Shown here piece after piece: positions 1-7,399 of a DNA stretch of 64,000 nt; position 1 is the stretch's first letter; the number at the start of each line of letters is the position of its first letter. Source of the stretch: Burkholderia sp. D-99 (lineage in GTDB: Bacteria > Pseudomonadota > Gammaproteobacteria > Burkholderiales > Burkholderiaceae); assembly GCF_011605345.1 (NCBI RefSeq), contig NZ_JAAOXM010000006.1:62001-126000 (forward strand). Reading direction: 5' to 3'. A model generated the notes under the pieces. The model ran no database searches, was not told where the DNA came from, and saw only the letters and a list, made by a program, of their open reading frames with translations. The translations under genes and the position numbers were made by a program.

Positions 1-116
1 ATCGGCGGGCTCACCGCCACGATCTCCGTGCCGGCGGCCGCGACCTCGCGCGCGCAGCGACCCATCGCATCGGTCATCCGCTGCGTCGTATTGGGATTGA
101 TCAGTCGGATCTTCAT
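1..116 (-). CDS. Asp/Glu racemase family protein (hydantoin racemase-like), N-terminal fragment
   Basis: Only the first 38 or so codons lie in the window; the gene runs off the left edge. The start MKIRLINPNTTQRMTDAMG carries the RLINPNTT signature of the Asp/Glu/hydantoin racemase family, where this strand and loop lead to the first catalytic cysteine, which is not reached here. A GAGGAG ribosome binding site sits just upstream of the ATG, and only 10 bases separate it from the stop of the upstream permease, so the two are probably co-transcribed. Family members racemise hydantoins, allantoin or amino acids; pairing with an NCS1 permease favours a hydantoin or allantoin substrate, which is inference. 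Confidence 0.75.
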   Translation of the reverse strand, partial: MKIRLINPNTTQRMTDAMGRCAREVAAAGTEIVAVSPP

Positions 117-126
117 CGCACGCTCC

Positions 127-1611
127 TCAGGCCTTCGTGCTCACGAGCAGCCGGTAGAACACGAAGCCGAGCCCCGCGCCGATGAACCACGAGAAGTTCG
201 CGACGCCCTGCCAGCCCGGCACCATCACGCAGACGACCGCGATCACTGCGGCCGGCAGGAGCGCTGCGAGCGCGCGTCGATTCACGCCGCCCGTGTACCA
301 GTACGACCCGCTTTCCGACATCGTGTACAGGTCGTCGCGCACGAGCCTGCCGCGCTTGACGAGGTAGAAGTCCGCAATCAGCACGCCGTACAGCGGGCCG
401 ATGAACGCGCCGAGCACGTCGAGCGTGTAGTGGATCACGGCCGGGTTGTTGAACAGGTTCCACGGCGTGATGAAGATCGACGCGACGGCCGCGAGCATCC
501 CGCCCGCGCGCCAGCTGATCAGGCGCGGCGCGACGTTCGAGAAGTCGAACGCGGGCGACACGAAGTTCGCGACGATGTTGATGCCGATCGTCGCGATCGT
601 GAACGTGAGCGCACCGAGGATCACCGCGGTCGGATGGTCGATGCGGCCGACCGTCTCGACGGGATCGGTGATGAGTTCGCCGAACACGGGCAACGTCGCT
701 GCCGTCGTGATCACCGTGACGAGCGAGAACGCGAGGAAGTTGACCGGCAACCCCCAGAAATTGCCGCGCTTCACTTCGCCGAACGAGCGGCAATAGCGCG
801 AGAAGTCGCCGAAATTGAGCATCGGCCCGGAGAAGTACGACACGACCAGCGACACGGCCGTGATCATCACAGGAATCACTTCCGCACCGTGATACTTGAC
901 GCCGCCGAGGTTGATGCCGATGTTGCGCCAGCCCGCGCGCCACACCATGTAGCCGGCGAGGATGAACATCACGACGTAGACGGCCGGGCCCGCAAAGTCG
1001 ATGAACTTCTTGATCGTCTCCATCCCGTTCCAGAACACGAACGCCTGGAGCACCCACAGCAGCATGAAACCGGCCCAACCGACCGCCGACAGCCCGAGGA
1101 AGCCGTAGCGATGGACGTCCGCGTAAGGCAGCCATTGCGGGAAGAATTTCAGCACGACGATCACGAGCGCGCTCGACGCGAGATACGTCTGGATGCCGTA
1201 CCACGCGATCGCGATCAGCCCGCGGATCACGGCCGGCACGTTCGCGCCGAGCACGCCGAACGTCGCGCGGCACGCGACCGGATACGGCACGCCGATTTGC
1301 TGGCTCGGCCGTGCGATCAGGTTGCACAGCACGTTCACGAGGCCGATGCCGACGATCAGCGCGAGCAGCACCTGCCAGCTCGTCAGCCCGAGCGCGAACA
1401 GGCTGCCCGCGAACACGTAGCCACCGACGCTGTGCACATCCGACATCCAGAACGCGAAGATGTTGTACGAACCCCATGTCTGATTTTTAAGGGGTGCCAA
1501 ATCTTCGTTGTACAGACGTTCGCTGTAACCATTCGGCAGCGTCGGGTCGCCGCCCTCGCCGCCTTCTTCCGCCGGATAGGCGCTCTCGTGCGCCACACTG
1601 AACTGAGCCAT
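127..1611 (-). CDS. NCS1 family nucleobase/hydantoin:cation symporter
   Basis: The product (494 aa from the chosen ATG) is an inner-membrane permease of the NCS1 family, which takes up nucleobases, allantoin, hydantoins or thiamine with a cation. The N-terminal NEDLAPLKNQTWGSYNIFAFW stretch is typical of the family, and about twelve hydrophobic segments follow. A longer reading frame exists upstream, but this ATG is preceded by AAGGAGAAG at good spacing and starts the conserved part (MAQFSVAHESAYPAEEG). It lies directly upstream of a racemase gene and downstream of an FCD-type GntR regulator in the same direction, so it probably imports the substrate that the racemase and further genes beyond the edge process. 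The exact substrate cannot be told from sequence. Confidence 0.9.
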   Translation of the reverse strand: MAQFSVAHESAYPAEEGGEGGDPTLPNGYSERLYNEDLAPLKNQTWGSYNIFAFWMSDVHSVGGYVFAGSLFALGLTSWQVLLALIVGIGLVNVLCNLIARPSQQIGVPYPVACRATFGVLGANVPAVIRGLIAIAWYGIQTYLASSALVIVVLKFFPQWLPYADVHRYGFLGLSAVGWAGFMLLWVLQAFVFWNGMETIKKFIDFAGPAVYVVMFILAGYMVWRAGWRNIGINLGGVKYHGAEVIPVMITAVSLVVSYFSGPMLNFGDFSRYCRSFGEVKRGNFWGLPVNFLAFSLVTVITTAATLPVFGELITDPVETVGRIDHPTAVILGALTFTIATIGINIVANFVSPAFDFSNVAPRLISWRAGGMLAAVASIFITPWNLFNNPAVIHYTLDVLGAFIGPLYGVLIADFYLVKRGRLVRDDLYTMSESGSYWYTGGVNRRALAALLPAAVIAVVCVMVPGWQGVANFSWFIGAGLGFVFYRLLVSTKA

Positions 1612-1761
1612 GACTTCTCCTTGACGCGGCCGGGCGGCCGCTCCACCGTCATCGATATCGCTCCGGATCGACGCCCGGAGTCGGACCAGCGGCCCGCGGC
1701 AAACACCGCGGGCCTGCATTTCGCTCGTTTTTGTGGCGCGCGGCCGGGTTCGCGTCGCCGC

Positions 1762-2466
1762 TCAGGCGCCGCCGAACACTTCGCGCAAATCGACCTGCCC
1801 CTGTGCGGGCCGGTCCAGCATCTTCAGTTCGACATGCTGCAGGTGGTGCGCCATCAGCGTCACCGCCCGCTTCGGATCGCCCGCCTCCAGCGCGCCGAGG
1901 ATCTCGTCGTGGTCGTCGCACGAGCACGGGCTGCGCCCGTGCGATTCGTACAACGCGGACATCAGCGTCGAGCGCGCGACGAGCCCTTCGAGGCACTCGC
2001 TGAGCGTCGCATTGCCCATCAGCGTGGCGAGCGCCGTATGGAATTCGCCCGACAGGCGGATCCACGCCGCGAAGTCGTGCCGCTCGAACGCCTTGCGCTC
2101 CTTGTCGATCAGCGCGGCGACCCCCTTCAGACGCTTCGCGCCGGGCCCGGTCGCGAGCCGCTCGACTACGGCGAGCTCGATGATCCGGCGCATCTCGAAC
2201 ACCTCGTGCACGTCCTGCAGCGTCGGGCTCGCGACGAACGCGCCACGGTTCGGCTCGAGATCGACCAGCTTGTCGGTCGCGAGCTGCGCGAGCGCCTGGC
2301 GGATCGTCCCGCGCTTCACGTCGAACACGTCGCAGAGCTGCGCCTCCGTCAGCTTCGCGCCGGGCGCGAGCCGATGCTCGAGGATCGCCGTGCGGATCCG
2401 CTCGGCGATCGCTTCGGGACCGGCTGCGCCGGACGGGTGGGATTCGGGCTCGTTCATGATCGGCAT
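1762..2466 (-). CDS. GntR family transcriptional regulator, FCD (FadR) subfamily
   Basis: This 234-aa protein has an N-terminal winged helix (about residues 17-75, with LTEAQLCDVFDVKRGTIRQA as the helix-turn-helix) and an all-helical FCD ligand domain (about 85-225). The conserved metal-ligand histidines of that domain are visible in SGEFHTAL and in the C-terminal AHHLQHV. It lies 150 bases upstream of the NCS1 permease in the same direction and is the likely local regulator. A good sigma-70 promoter with a palindrome over its -35 box sits directly upstream, suggesting autoregulation. The internal ATG three codons in (MNEPES) is an alternative start; the putative transcription start lies very close to the first ATG. 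Confidence 0.9.
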   Translation of the reverse strand: MPIMNEPESHPSGAAGPEAIAERIRTAILEHRLAPGAKLTEAQLCDVFDVKRGTIRQALAQLATDKLVDLEPNRGAFVASPTLQDVHEVFEMRRIIELAVVERLATGPGAKRLKGVAALIDKERKAFERHDFAAWIRLSGEFHTALATLMGNATLSECLEGLVARSTLMSALYESHGRSPCSCDDHDEILGALEAGDPKRAVTLMAHHLQHVELKMLDRPAQGQVDLREVFGGA

Positions 2467-2481
2467 CGCGTGATGATCCTC

Positions 2482-2509
2482 ATCCTAGGGCGGACATAAA
2501 GATTGTCAA
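2482..2509 (-). promoter_or_regulatory. Sigma-70 promoter of the FCD GntR gene
   Basis: On the minus strand TTGACA (2509-2504) is followed after 16 bases by TAGGAT (2487-2482), a near-consensus housekeeping promoter that would start transcription around 2475, just ahead of the GntR gene. The palindrome at 2502-2513 overlaps the -35 box. Confidence 0.65.
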
Positions 2510-2513
2510 CAAT
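2502..2513. promoter_or_regulatory. Palindromic operator candidate 1 (FCD GntR)
   Basis: ATTGTCAACAAT is a palindrome of the form ATTGT-NN-ACAAT that overlaps the -35 box of the GntR promoter. The TTGTCAACAA core recurs in opposite orientation at 2646-2655. FadR-type regulators bind short palindromes with GT...AC half sites, so this is a likely autoregulatory site. Confidence 0.6.
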
Positions 2514-2643
2514 TCTTTTCCTGCATTGCGCACAATCGACGTGCATCAATGCGACCCGGTTCGGTGCACGATGCGTCGAATCCATGCACGGCAAGGCTGA
2601 GACACACGACAGAGGCCATTCTCGTCGTATACCCTCCGGGCCA

Positions 2644-2657
2644 TTTTGTTGACAAAA
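2644..2657. promoter_or_regulatory. Palindromic operator candidate 2 (FCD GntR)
   Basis: TTTTGTTGACAAAA is a palindrome with 6-base arms around a TG centre. Its minus strand contains the same TTGTCAACAA core found at 2503-2512, about 143 bases away. Two copies of one core in an otherwise gene-free 306-base stretch (2467-2772) suggest cooperative binding or looping by the adjacent GntR regulator. Confidence 0.5.
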
Positions 2658-2727
2658 CTGGTGCAAAATTCGGCGACGATCCTGCTGGAGTCGACGAAAA
2701 AACTGACCGTTAGTTGCGCATTTACAT

Positions 2728-2754
2728 AAAGAAAAAGGCGGAAAAACCGCCTTT
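2728..2754 (-). terminator. Rho-independent terminator of ldcA
   Basis: An 8-base stem (AAAGGCGG at 2734-2741, CCGCCTTT at 2747-2754) with a five-base loop is followed on the minus strand by a T-rich run. It lies 19 bases past the ldcA stop. Confidence 0.85.
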
Positions 2755-2772
2755 CGATCGATCGCGTCCGCC

Positions 2773-3711
2773 TCAGCCGAGGTGCGGATAGTCCGACAGC
2801 GTGAGCCGGAAACCGTGCGCATTCGCGACCAGTTGCGCCTGCGCGCCGAACGGCAGCGTCAGCAGGTCGGGCACATGGCCGAACTGGAGCCCCGTGACGA
2901 CCGGAATCCCCACCACCTCACGCACCTGGTCGATCATCGCCTGCATGTCGTAGCCGTTGTCGTACTCGAACGGCCGCGCGCCGGTGAACTGGCCGAGCAC
3001 GAGCGCCTGCTGGCGCGCAAGCAGCCCCGACAGGTGCAGTTGATAGATCATCCGTTCGATCCGGAACGGCTGCTCGTTGACGTCCTCGATGAACAGGATC
3101 CCGCCTTCGATGTCGGGCATGTACGGCGTGCCGACGAGCGACGTGAGGATCGCGAGGTTGCCGCCCCACAGCGTGCCCGTCACGTTCACGGTCTGCACCT
3201 GCGGCGCTTCGGCGATGATCGTCGTGGTCGGCTGCGTCAGCGTCTGCCAGAAGTGCTGCATCGTGAAGTCGCTCGGCGTTTCCGCGCCGAAGTCGGCGGA
3301 CAGCATCGGGCCGCCGAAGGTCTTGATGCGCGCCTTCGCATACAGCGCGAGCTGGAGTGCCGTGAAGTCGCTGTGCCCGACGAGCGCGACCGGCTGGTCG
3401 CGCAGCCTGCGTTCGAGCCCGCGGTAGTCGAGCCCGTGCAGGATGCGCGCGGCGCCGTAGCCGCCGCGCACCGCCAGCGCGATGTCCGGCAGCGGCCGCT
3501 CGGGATCGGCGAGGCGGTTCAGGTCGCCTGCCCGCTCTCCGTCGGTGCCGCCGAACCGCTGGAAGCGTCGCTGCGTCGCTTCGATGTTCTCGATGCGGTG
3601 CTGTGCGGTGCTGAGGCGCTCGAGCGCACGATTGATCGCGTCGGGGTCGTGCGGATAGCCTGACGGCGCAAGCAGTCGGATGGTGTAGGACGCGGCGGGC
3701 TGGAAGGACAT
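2773..3711 (-). CDS. ldcA: LD-carboxypeptidase (S66 peptidase), murein tetrapeptide recycling
   Basis: The 312-aa product matches the S66 serine peptidase LdcA, a cytoplasmic enzyme that removes the terminal D-alanine from murein tetrapeptides during peptidoglycan recycling. The nucleophile motif GHSDF places the catalytic serine at about residue 114; the Glu (about 209, in IEDVNEQPF) and His (about 279, in FGHVPD) complete the Ser-Glu-His triad at the spacing expected from E. coli LdcA. The N-terminal LLAPSGYPHD is also typical. Length is normal for the family. It is a single gene ending at its own terminator, with about 100 bases to the upstream tadA. Confidence 0.93.
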   Translation of the reverse strand: MSFQPAASYTIRLLAPSGYPHDPDAINRALERLSTAQHRIENIEATQRRFQRFGGTDGERAGDLNRLADPERPLPDIALAVRGGYGAARILHGLDYRGLERRLRDQPVALVGHSDFTALQLALYAKARIKTFGGPMLSADFGAETPSDFTMQHFWQTLTQPTTTIIAEAPQVQTVNVTGTLWGGNLAILTSLVGTPYMPDIEGGILFIEDVNEQPFRIERMIYQLHLSGLLARQQALVLGQFTGARPFEYDNGYDMQAMIDQVREVVGIPVVTGLQFGHVPDLLTLPFGAQAQLVANAHGFRLTLSDYPHLG

Positions 3712-3810
3712 GGCGAAAGGTGTCGGGTCGTCAAACCTGCTTAGAGGGTCCGAACCGTCTCCGGTTCACGAAGCCGTGCGCACCCGGCCCGCGCCGGGCG
3801 GCGGGCGCGC

Positions 3811-4407
3811 CTATGACGCGCCGGATTCGGCGTCGCGGGCCAGCCGTGCTTCGCGCAACGCGCGACGGCGCTCGGCGAAGAACGACTTCAGCGCGGCGCC
3901 GCACTCGTCGGCGAGCACGCCGCCGGTCACTTCGGTATGGTGGTTCAGCTGCGGGTTCGCGAACGCGTCGATCACGCTGCCGCAGGCGCCCGTCTTCGGA
4001 TCGGCGGCGCCGTAGACGACCCGCGCGATGCGCGCATGCATGATCGCGCCCGCGCACATCAGGCACGGCTCGAGCGTCACGTACAGCTCGCAGCCGGGCA
4101 TCCGGTAATTCTGCAGATGCTGCGCGGCCATGCGCAGCGCGGCCATTTCCGCATGGGCCGACGGGTCGTGCCCGCCGATCGGATGGTTGAAGCCGCGTGC
4201 GATCACTTCGTCGCCGCGCACGAGCACCGCACCGACCGGCACCTCGCCGGCCGCGCGCGCCTCTTCGGCGGCGGCCTGCGCGAGACGCATGAAATGCAGG
4301 TCGCGCACCGATACGGGCGCGGCTTCGGGAACGGGAAAATCGGCGGCGGGTTCGGCGGCCGCGGCGGCGGCCGGCCGGGCTGCGTCGTGCAGCGCGTCGG
4401 ACGTCAC
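3811..4407 (-). CDS. tadA: tRNA-specific adenosine deaminase
   Basis: TadA deaminates A34 to inosine in tRNA-Arg(ACG). The HAE motif (H85, E87) and TLEPCLMCAGA (zinc cysteines 115 and 118) are intact. The first 33 residues or so are an alanine/proline-rich extension before the conserved domain (about VRDLHFMRLAQ), which makes the protein longer than E. coli TadA; an internal start around there cannot be excluded. The chosen start is a GTG overlapping the stop of the upstream DUF1992 gene by 4 bases (GTGA), implying translational coupling. Confidence 0.93.
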   Translation of the reverse strand: MTSDALHDAARPAAAAAAEPAADFPVPEAAPVSVRDLHFMRLAQAAAEEARAAGEVPVGAVLVRGDEVIARGFNHPIGGHDPSAHAEMAALRMAAQHLQNYRMPGCELYVTLEPCLMCAGAIMHARIARVVYGAADPKTGACGSVIDAFANPQLNHHTEVTGGVLADECGAALKSFFAERRRALREARLARDAESGAS

Positions 4408-4805
4408 ATCGGCCCCGCTTCGGCGGGCGCTTCATCGAGCCCGCGCTCGCACAGGCGCTCCGCGATGCGCCGGCAGTAGTCGCGCGGCATCACCATCGGG
4501 CCGCCGCGCAGCGATTCCAGTGCCATATCGAGCGCGAGGATCTTCGCCTGCAGCCGGCACCGCGCGGCACGGTCGCTGACCGCCTGCACTTCGTCATGCA
4601 GGTTGCGCAACGCGCGCAATTGCTCGACGGCCGGCGGCACGAAGCCCGCATTCTTCAGGATACGGTTGGCCACCCGCACCTCCTCGGGCACGAGCAGGTC
4701 GTCATCCAGCGCCAGCGGCGCGCCGGTACCCGGCAAATCGTCGAACTCGCCCCGCGCGGCGGCGGCGGCAATACGTTGTTCGACAAGGGCGTCAAGCAAT
4801 CTCAT
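4404..4805 (-). CDS. DUF1992 (DnaJ homologue subfamily C member 28-like) protein
   Basis: This 133-aa protein fits the DUF1992 family: it opens with LLDALVEQRIAAAAARGEFD, then DLPGTGAPL and DDDLLVPEEVRVANRILKNAG, the hallmarks of the DnaJ-homologue C28 conserved domain. It has no J domain. Function is unknown; it is a soluble, mostly helical protein. It overlaps the start of tadA by 4 bases and is probably expressed with it. The 278 bases upstream (4806-5083) hold no recognisable gene. Confidence 0.85.
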   Translation of the reverse strand: MRLLDALVEQRIAAAAARGEFDDLPGTGAPLALDDDLLVPEEVRVANRILKNAGFVPPAVEQLRALRNLHDEVQAVSDRAARCRLQAKILALDMALESLRGGPMVMPRDYCRRIAERLCERGLDEAPAEAGPM

Positions 4806-5083
4806 CAGTCAATCGGAACAATGCGGCAGGCCGAATTCTAGCAGGGTGACGCGGGTATGACAGGCCCTTCGAATATATGCTCGATATTGTATTTTTAGGG
4901 GCCGAATCGCGGCGCATGCGCGCCGATCGGCATCATTTGCCGCCCTGCTGCGCCGCAGCGGGCTGCGGGCCGCCCACGTACCCGCCGCCACACGCGGTGT
5001 CGGGCCCTGTTTTTATCGGTGGCAACGCGCGCCGAGCCGCGCCGATCCGGTGAAATGCAAGCCGCCCCGCTTCCGGCTCCGGG

Positions 5084-6304
5084 TCACGCGGCCACGATTT
5101 CCGGTCGCGCTTTCGCGAACGGGCGGAACATCATCGCCATCAGGAACGCGCCGACGCCGATCGCGAACGAACCGACGTACAACCAGCCATAGCTGCCGAA
5201 CGTGTCGACGATCAGGCCGCCGGCCACGGGGCCCGCGGCCATCCCGAGGCTGCCGGCCATCGCACAGCCGCCGATCACGGTGCCCATCATCCGCAGCGGG
5301 AAGTTCTCGCGCGCGAGTACCGAATACAGCGGCATCACGCCCGCATAGATGAAGCCGAACAAGGTCGCGACCGCGTAGAAGCCGTCGAGCGTGCGCACGA
5401 AGGCGTACCCGAGCGCGCCCAGCGCCTGCGCGAGCAGCCCGGCCACCAGCATGCGCTTCGCGCCGATGCGGTCGCCCAGGATCCCGAACGCGATCCGGCC
5501 GCCCATGCCGGCGAGCCCTTCGACGCTGTAGATCGACACCGCGACGATCAACGGGATCCCGCACGTCACCGCGTAGCTGACCGTATGGAAGATCGGACCC
5601 GAATGCGTCGCGCAACAGAAGAAATTGGTCAGCAGCAGCACGATGAACTGCGGCGAACGCAGCGCGTGCGCGACCGACATCGCCCCAGGCTCGCCGGCTG
5701 GCGCAGCGGCTGCCGGGGCCGCATGCGCACCGTCGAGCGCGGGCGCCCGGCGCACCAGCAGCGACACCGGAATCATCACGACGGCGGCCAGCGCCGCCAT
5801 CAGCAGCATCGACGTGCGCCAGTCGCGCACCGACACGAGCCACGCGGCCAGCGGGGCCATCGTCATCGGTGCCATCCCCATGCCGGCCGACACGAGCGAC
5901 ACCGCCAGGCTGCGGTGCGTGTCGAACCAGCCCGTCACGCACGCCATCATCGGCGCGAATATCGCAGCCGTCGCGCCGCCGACGGCGAGGCCGAACGTCA
6001 GCTGGAACACGAGCAGCGACGGCGCGCGGCTCGCCAGCGCCAGGCTTGCCGGCAACAGGACGGCACCCATGATGACGACCGGGCGCATGCCGATGCGGTC
6101 CGACAGGCTGCCCCACCCCATGCTCGCGAAGGCCATCGCGATGAAGCCAAGCGTCATCGCGCCGGAAATGCCGGTCATCGACCAGCCCGTGTCGCGCGCG
6201 ATGGCGCGCAGGAAAACCGGCAGCGAAAACATCGCGCCGACGGCGATGCAGCCCATCAAGCCGCCCGCGGCGACGATGACCCAGCGATATCGGGAATCCT
6301 GCAT
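5084..6304 (-). CDS. MFS transporter, probable carboxylate carrier
   Basis: The 406-aa product from the chosen ATG is a twelve-helix major facilitator. The first helix (YRWVIVAAGGLMGCIAVG) and the loop SMGWGSLSDRIGMRP, equivalent to motif A, are clear. The overall look (YRW start, long central loop around residue 190) resembles the monocarboxylate/oxalate-formate type of MFS. The frame extends further upstream, but this ATG has a perfect AGGAGG at correct spacing. It is divergent from a HutC-type GntR gene and the redox genes behind it, so it most likely imports their substrate. The substrate itself cannot be read from sequence. Confidence 0.88.
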   Translation of the reverse strand: MQDSRYRWVIVAAGGLMGCIAVGAMFSLPVFLRAIARDTGWSMTGISGAMTLGFIAMAFASMGWGSLSDRIGMRPVVIMGAVLLPASLALASRAPSLLVFQLTFGLAVGGATAAIFAPMMACVTGWFDTHRSLAVSLVSAGMGMAPMTMAPLAAWLVSVRDWRTSMLLMAALAAVVMIPVSLLVRRAPALDGAHAAPAAAAPAGEPGAMSVAHALRSPQFIVLLLTNFFCCATHSGPIFHTVSYAVTCGIPLIVAVSIYSVEGLAGMGGRIAFGILGDRIGAKRMLVAGLLAQALGALGYAFVRTLDGFYAVATLFGFIYAGVMPLYSVLARENFPLRMMGTVIGGCAMAGSLGMAAGPVAGGLIVDTFGSYGWLYVGSFAIGVGAFLMAMMFRPFAKARPEIVAA

Positions 6305-6570
6305 GGGATGCCTCCTTTTCGTTACGCCAATCCTCGGTAACCGGGCGCCACCCGCGTGGCGCCCTGCCCGGTCGACATGGATACGACGGGCGACGCAACG
6401 GGAAATCGACATGCACGGCACACGCGCCGGCGAATTTCCTGATTGTCCGCCGCTCCACGCCGCCCGCAACGGGCGGATCGGGCCGACACCGCATGCCGGA
6501 TCCACCGTTCGGTCCGGCCCCTGCCGCCGTGCTTTTCCGGAATCGGAAAGTCGAAATCAGAAATGGTTGG

Positions 6571-6599
6571 TTGGGACGTGCCATCGCGCTGACTACACT
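6571..6599 (+). promoter_or_regulatory. Sigma-70 promoter of the HutC-type regulator and redox operon
   Basis: TTGGGA (6571-6576) and TACACT (6594-6599) are 17 bases apart, predicting a start near 6606. It lies in the 324-base divergent region (6305-6628) between the MFS gene and the GntR gene; the rest of that stretch shows no gene. Confidence 0.6.
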
Positions 6600-6607
6600 C
6601 GAGCGAT

Positions 6608-6621
6608 CTTGTCATAACAAG
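6608..6621. promoter_or_regulatory. Palindromic operator candidate for the HutC-type GntR regulator
   Basis: CTTGTCATAACAAG is a perfect palindrome with 5-base arms around CATA, and it contains the GT-N4-AC core usual for HutC-subfamily sites. It sits right at the predicted transcription start and 7 bases before the GntR ATG, where a bound repressor would block transcription. Confidence 0.6.
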
Positions 6622-6628
6622 TTGACCG

Positions 6629-7399
6629 ATGACCTCACCCAACGTCGTGCCGCTGTCGGCGGCCCCGCTCTACGTGCAGATCAAGGACACGCTGCGTGCG
6701 CGTATTCTCGACGGCACCTATGCGCCGCACAGCCGGATGCCTTCCGAGCACGAACTCTGCGCGGCGTTCGGCGTCAGCCGGATCACGGTGCGCCAGGCGC
6801 TCGGCGATCTGCAGAAGGAAGGACTGCTGTTCAAGCTGCACGGCAAGGGCACCTTCGTGTCGAAGCCGAAGGCGTTCCAGAACGTGACGTCGCTGCAGGG
6901 CTTCGCCGAGGCGATGTCGTCGATGGGCTACGAGATCGTCAACCAGGTGCGCAGTGTCCGCACCGTCAAGGCCGACCGCCATCTCGCGACAAAGCTGAAC
7001 GTGCCCGAAGGCGCGCCGCTCGTCGAGATTCACCGCGTGCGGCTGCTGAATCGCGAGCCCGTGTCGCTCGAACAGACCTGGGTGCCGGAAGCACTCGGCA
7101 AGCGCCTCGCGGGTGCCGATCTCGCGACCCGCGACATCTTCCTGGTCCTGGAAAACGACTGCGGCATCCCGCTCGGCCATGCCGACGTGTCGATCGACGC
7201 GATCCTCGCCGACGACGAGATCGTCGATGCGCTGCACGTCGAGGAAAGCAGCCCCGTGCTGCGCATCGAGCGCCTCACGCATGACGCGTCGGGCGCGCCG
7301 ATCGACTACGAATACCTGTACTTCCGCGGCGACGCCTTCCAGTACCGGCTGCGCATCGACCGGCAAAAGCCGCGCCAACCTGCAAGGAAACAGCGATGA
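6629..7399 (+). CDS. GntR family transcriptional regulator, HutC/UTRA subfamily
   Basis: The 256-aa protein has an N-terminal winged helix (about residues 13-80; SEHELCAAFGVSRITVRQAL is the DNA-recognition part, then GKGTFV) and a C-terminal UTRA effector domain (about 95-240), seen in RLLNREPVSLEQTW and IDYEYLYFRGDAF. Such proteins repress catabolic operons until a small ligand binds. Its stop overlaps the start of the AprA-like gene by 4 bases (ATGA), so regulator and redox genes form one transcript. A palindrome lies at its promoter, pointing to autorepression, and the divergent MFS gene is probably under the same control. Confidence 0.92.
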   Translation: MTSPNVVPLSAAPLYVQIKDTLRARILDGTYAPHSRMPSEHELCAAFGVSRITVRQALGDLQKEGLLFKLHGKGTFVSKPKAFQNVTSLQGFAEAMSSMGYEIVNQVRSVRTVKADRHLATKLNVPEGAPLVEIHRVRLLNREPVSLEQTWVPEALGKRLAGADLATRDIFLVLENDCGIPLGHADVSIDAILADDEIVDALHVEESSPVLRIERLTHDASGAPIDYEYLYFRGDAFQYRLRIDRQKPRQPARKQR

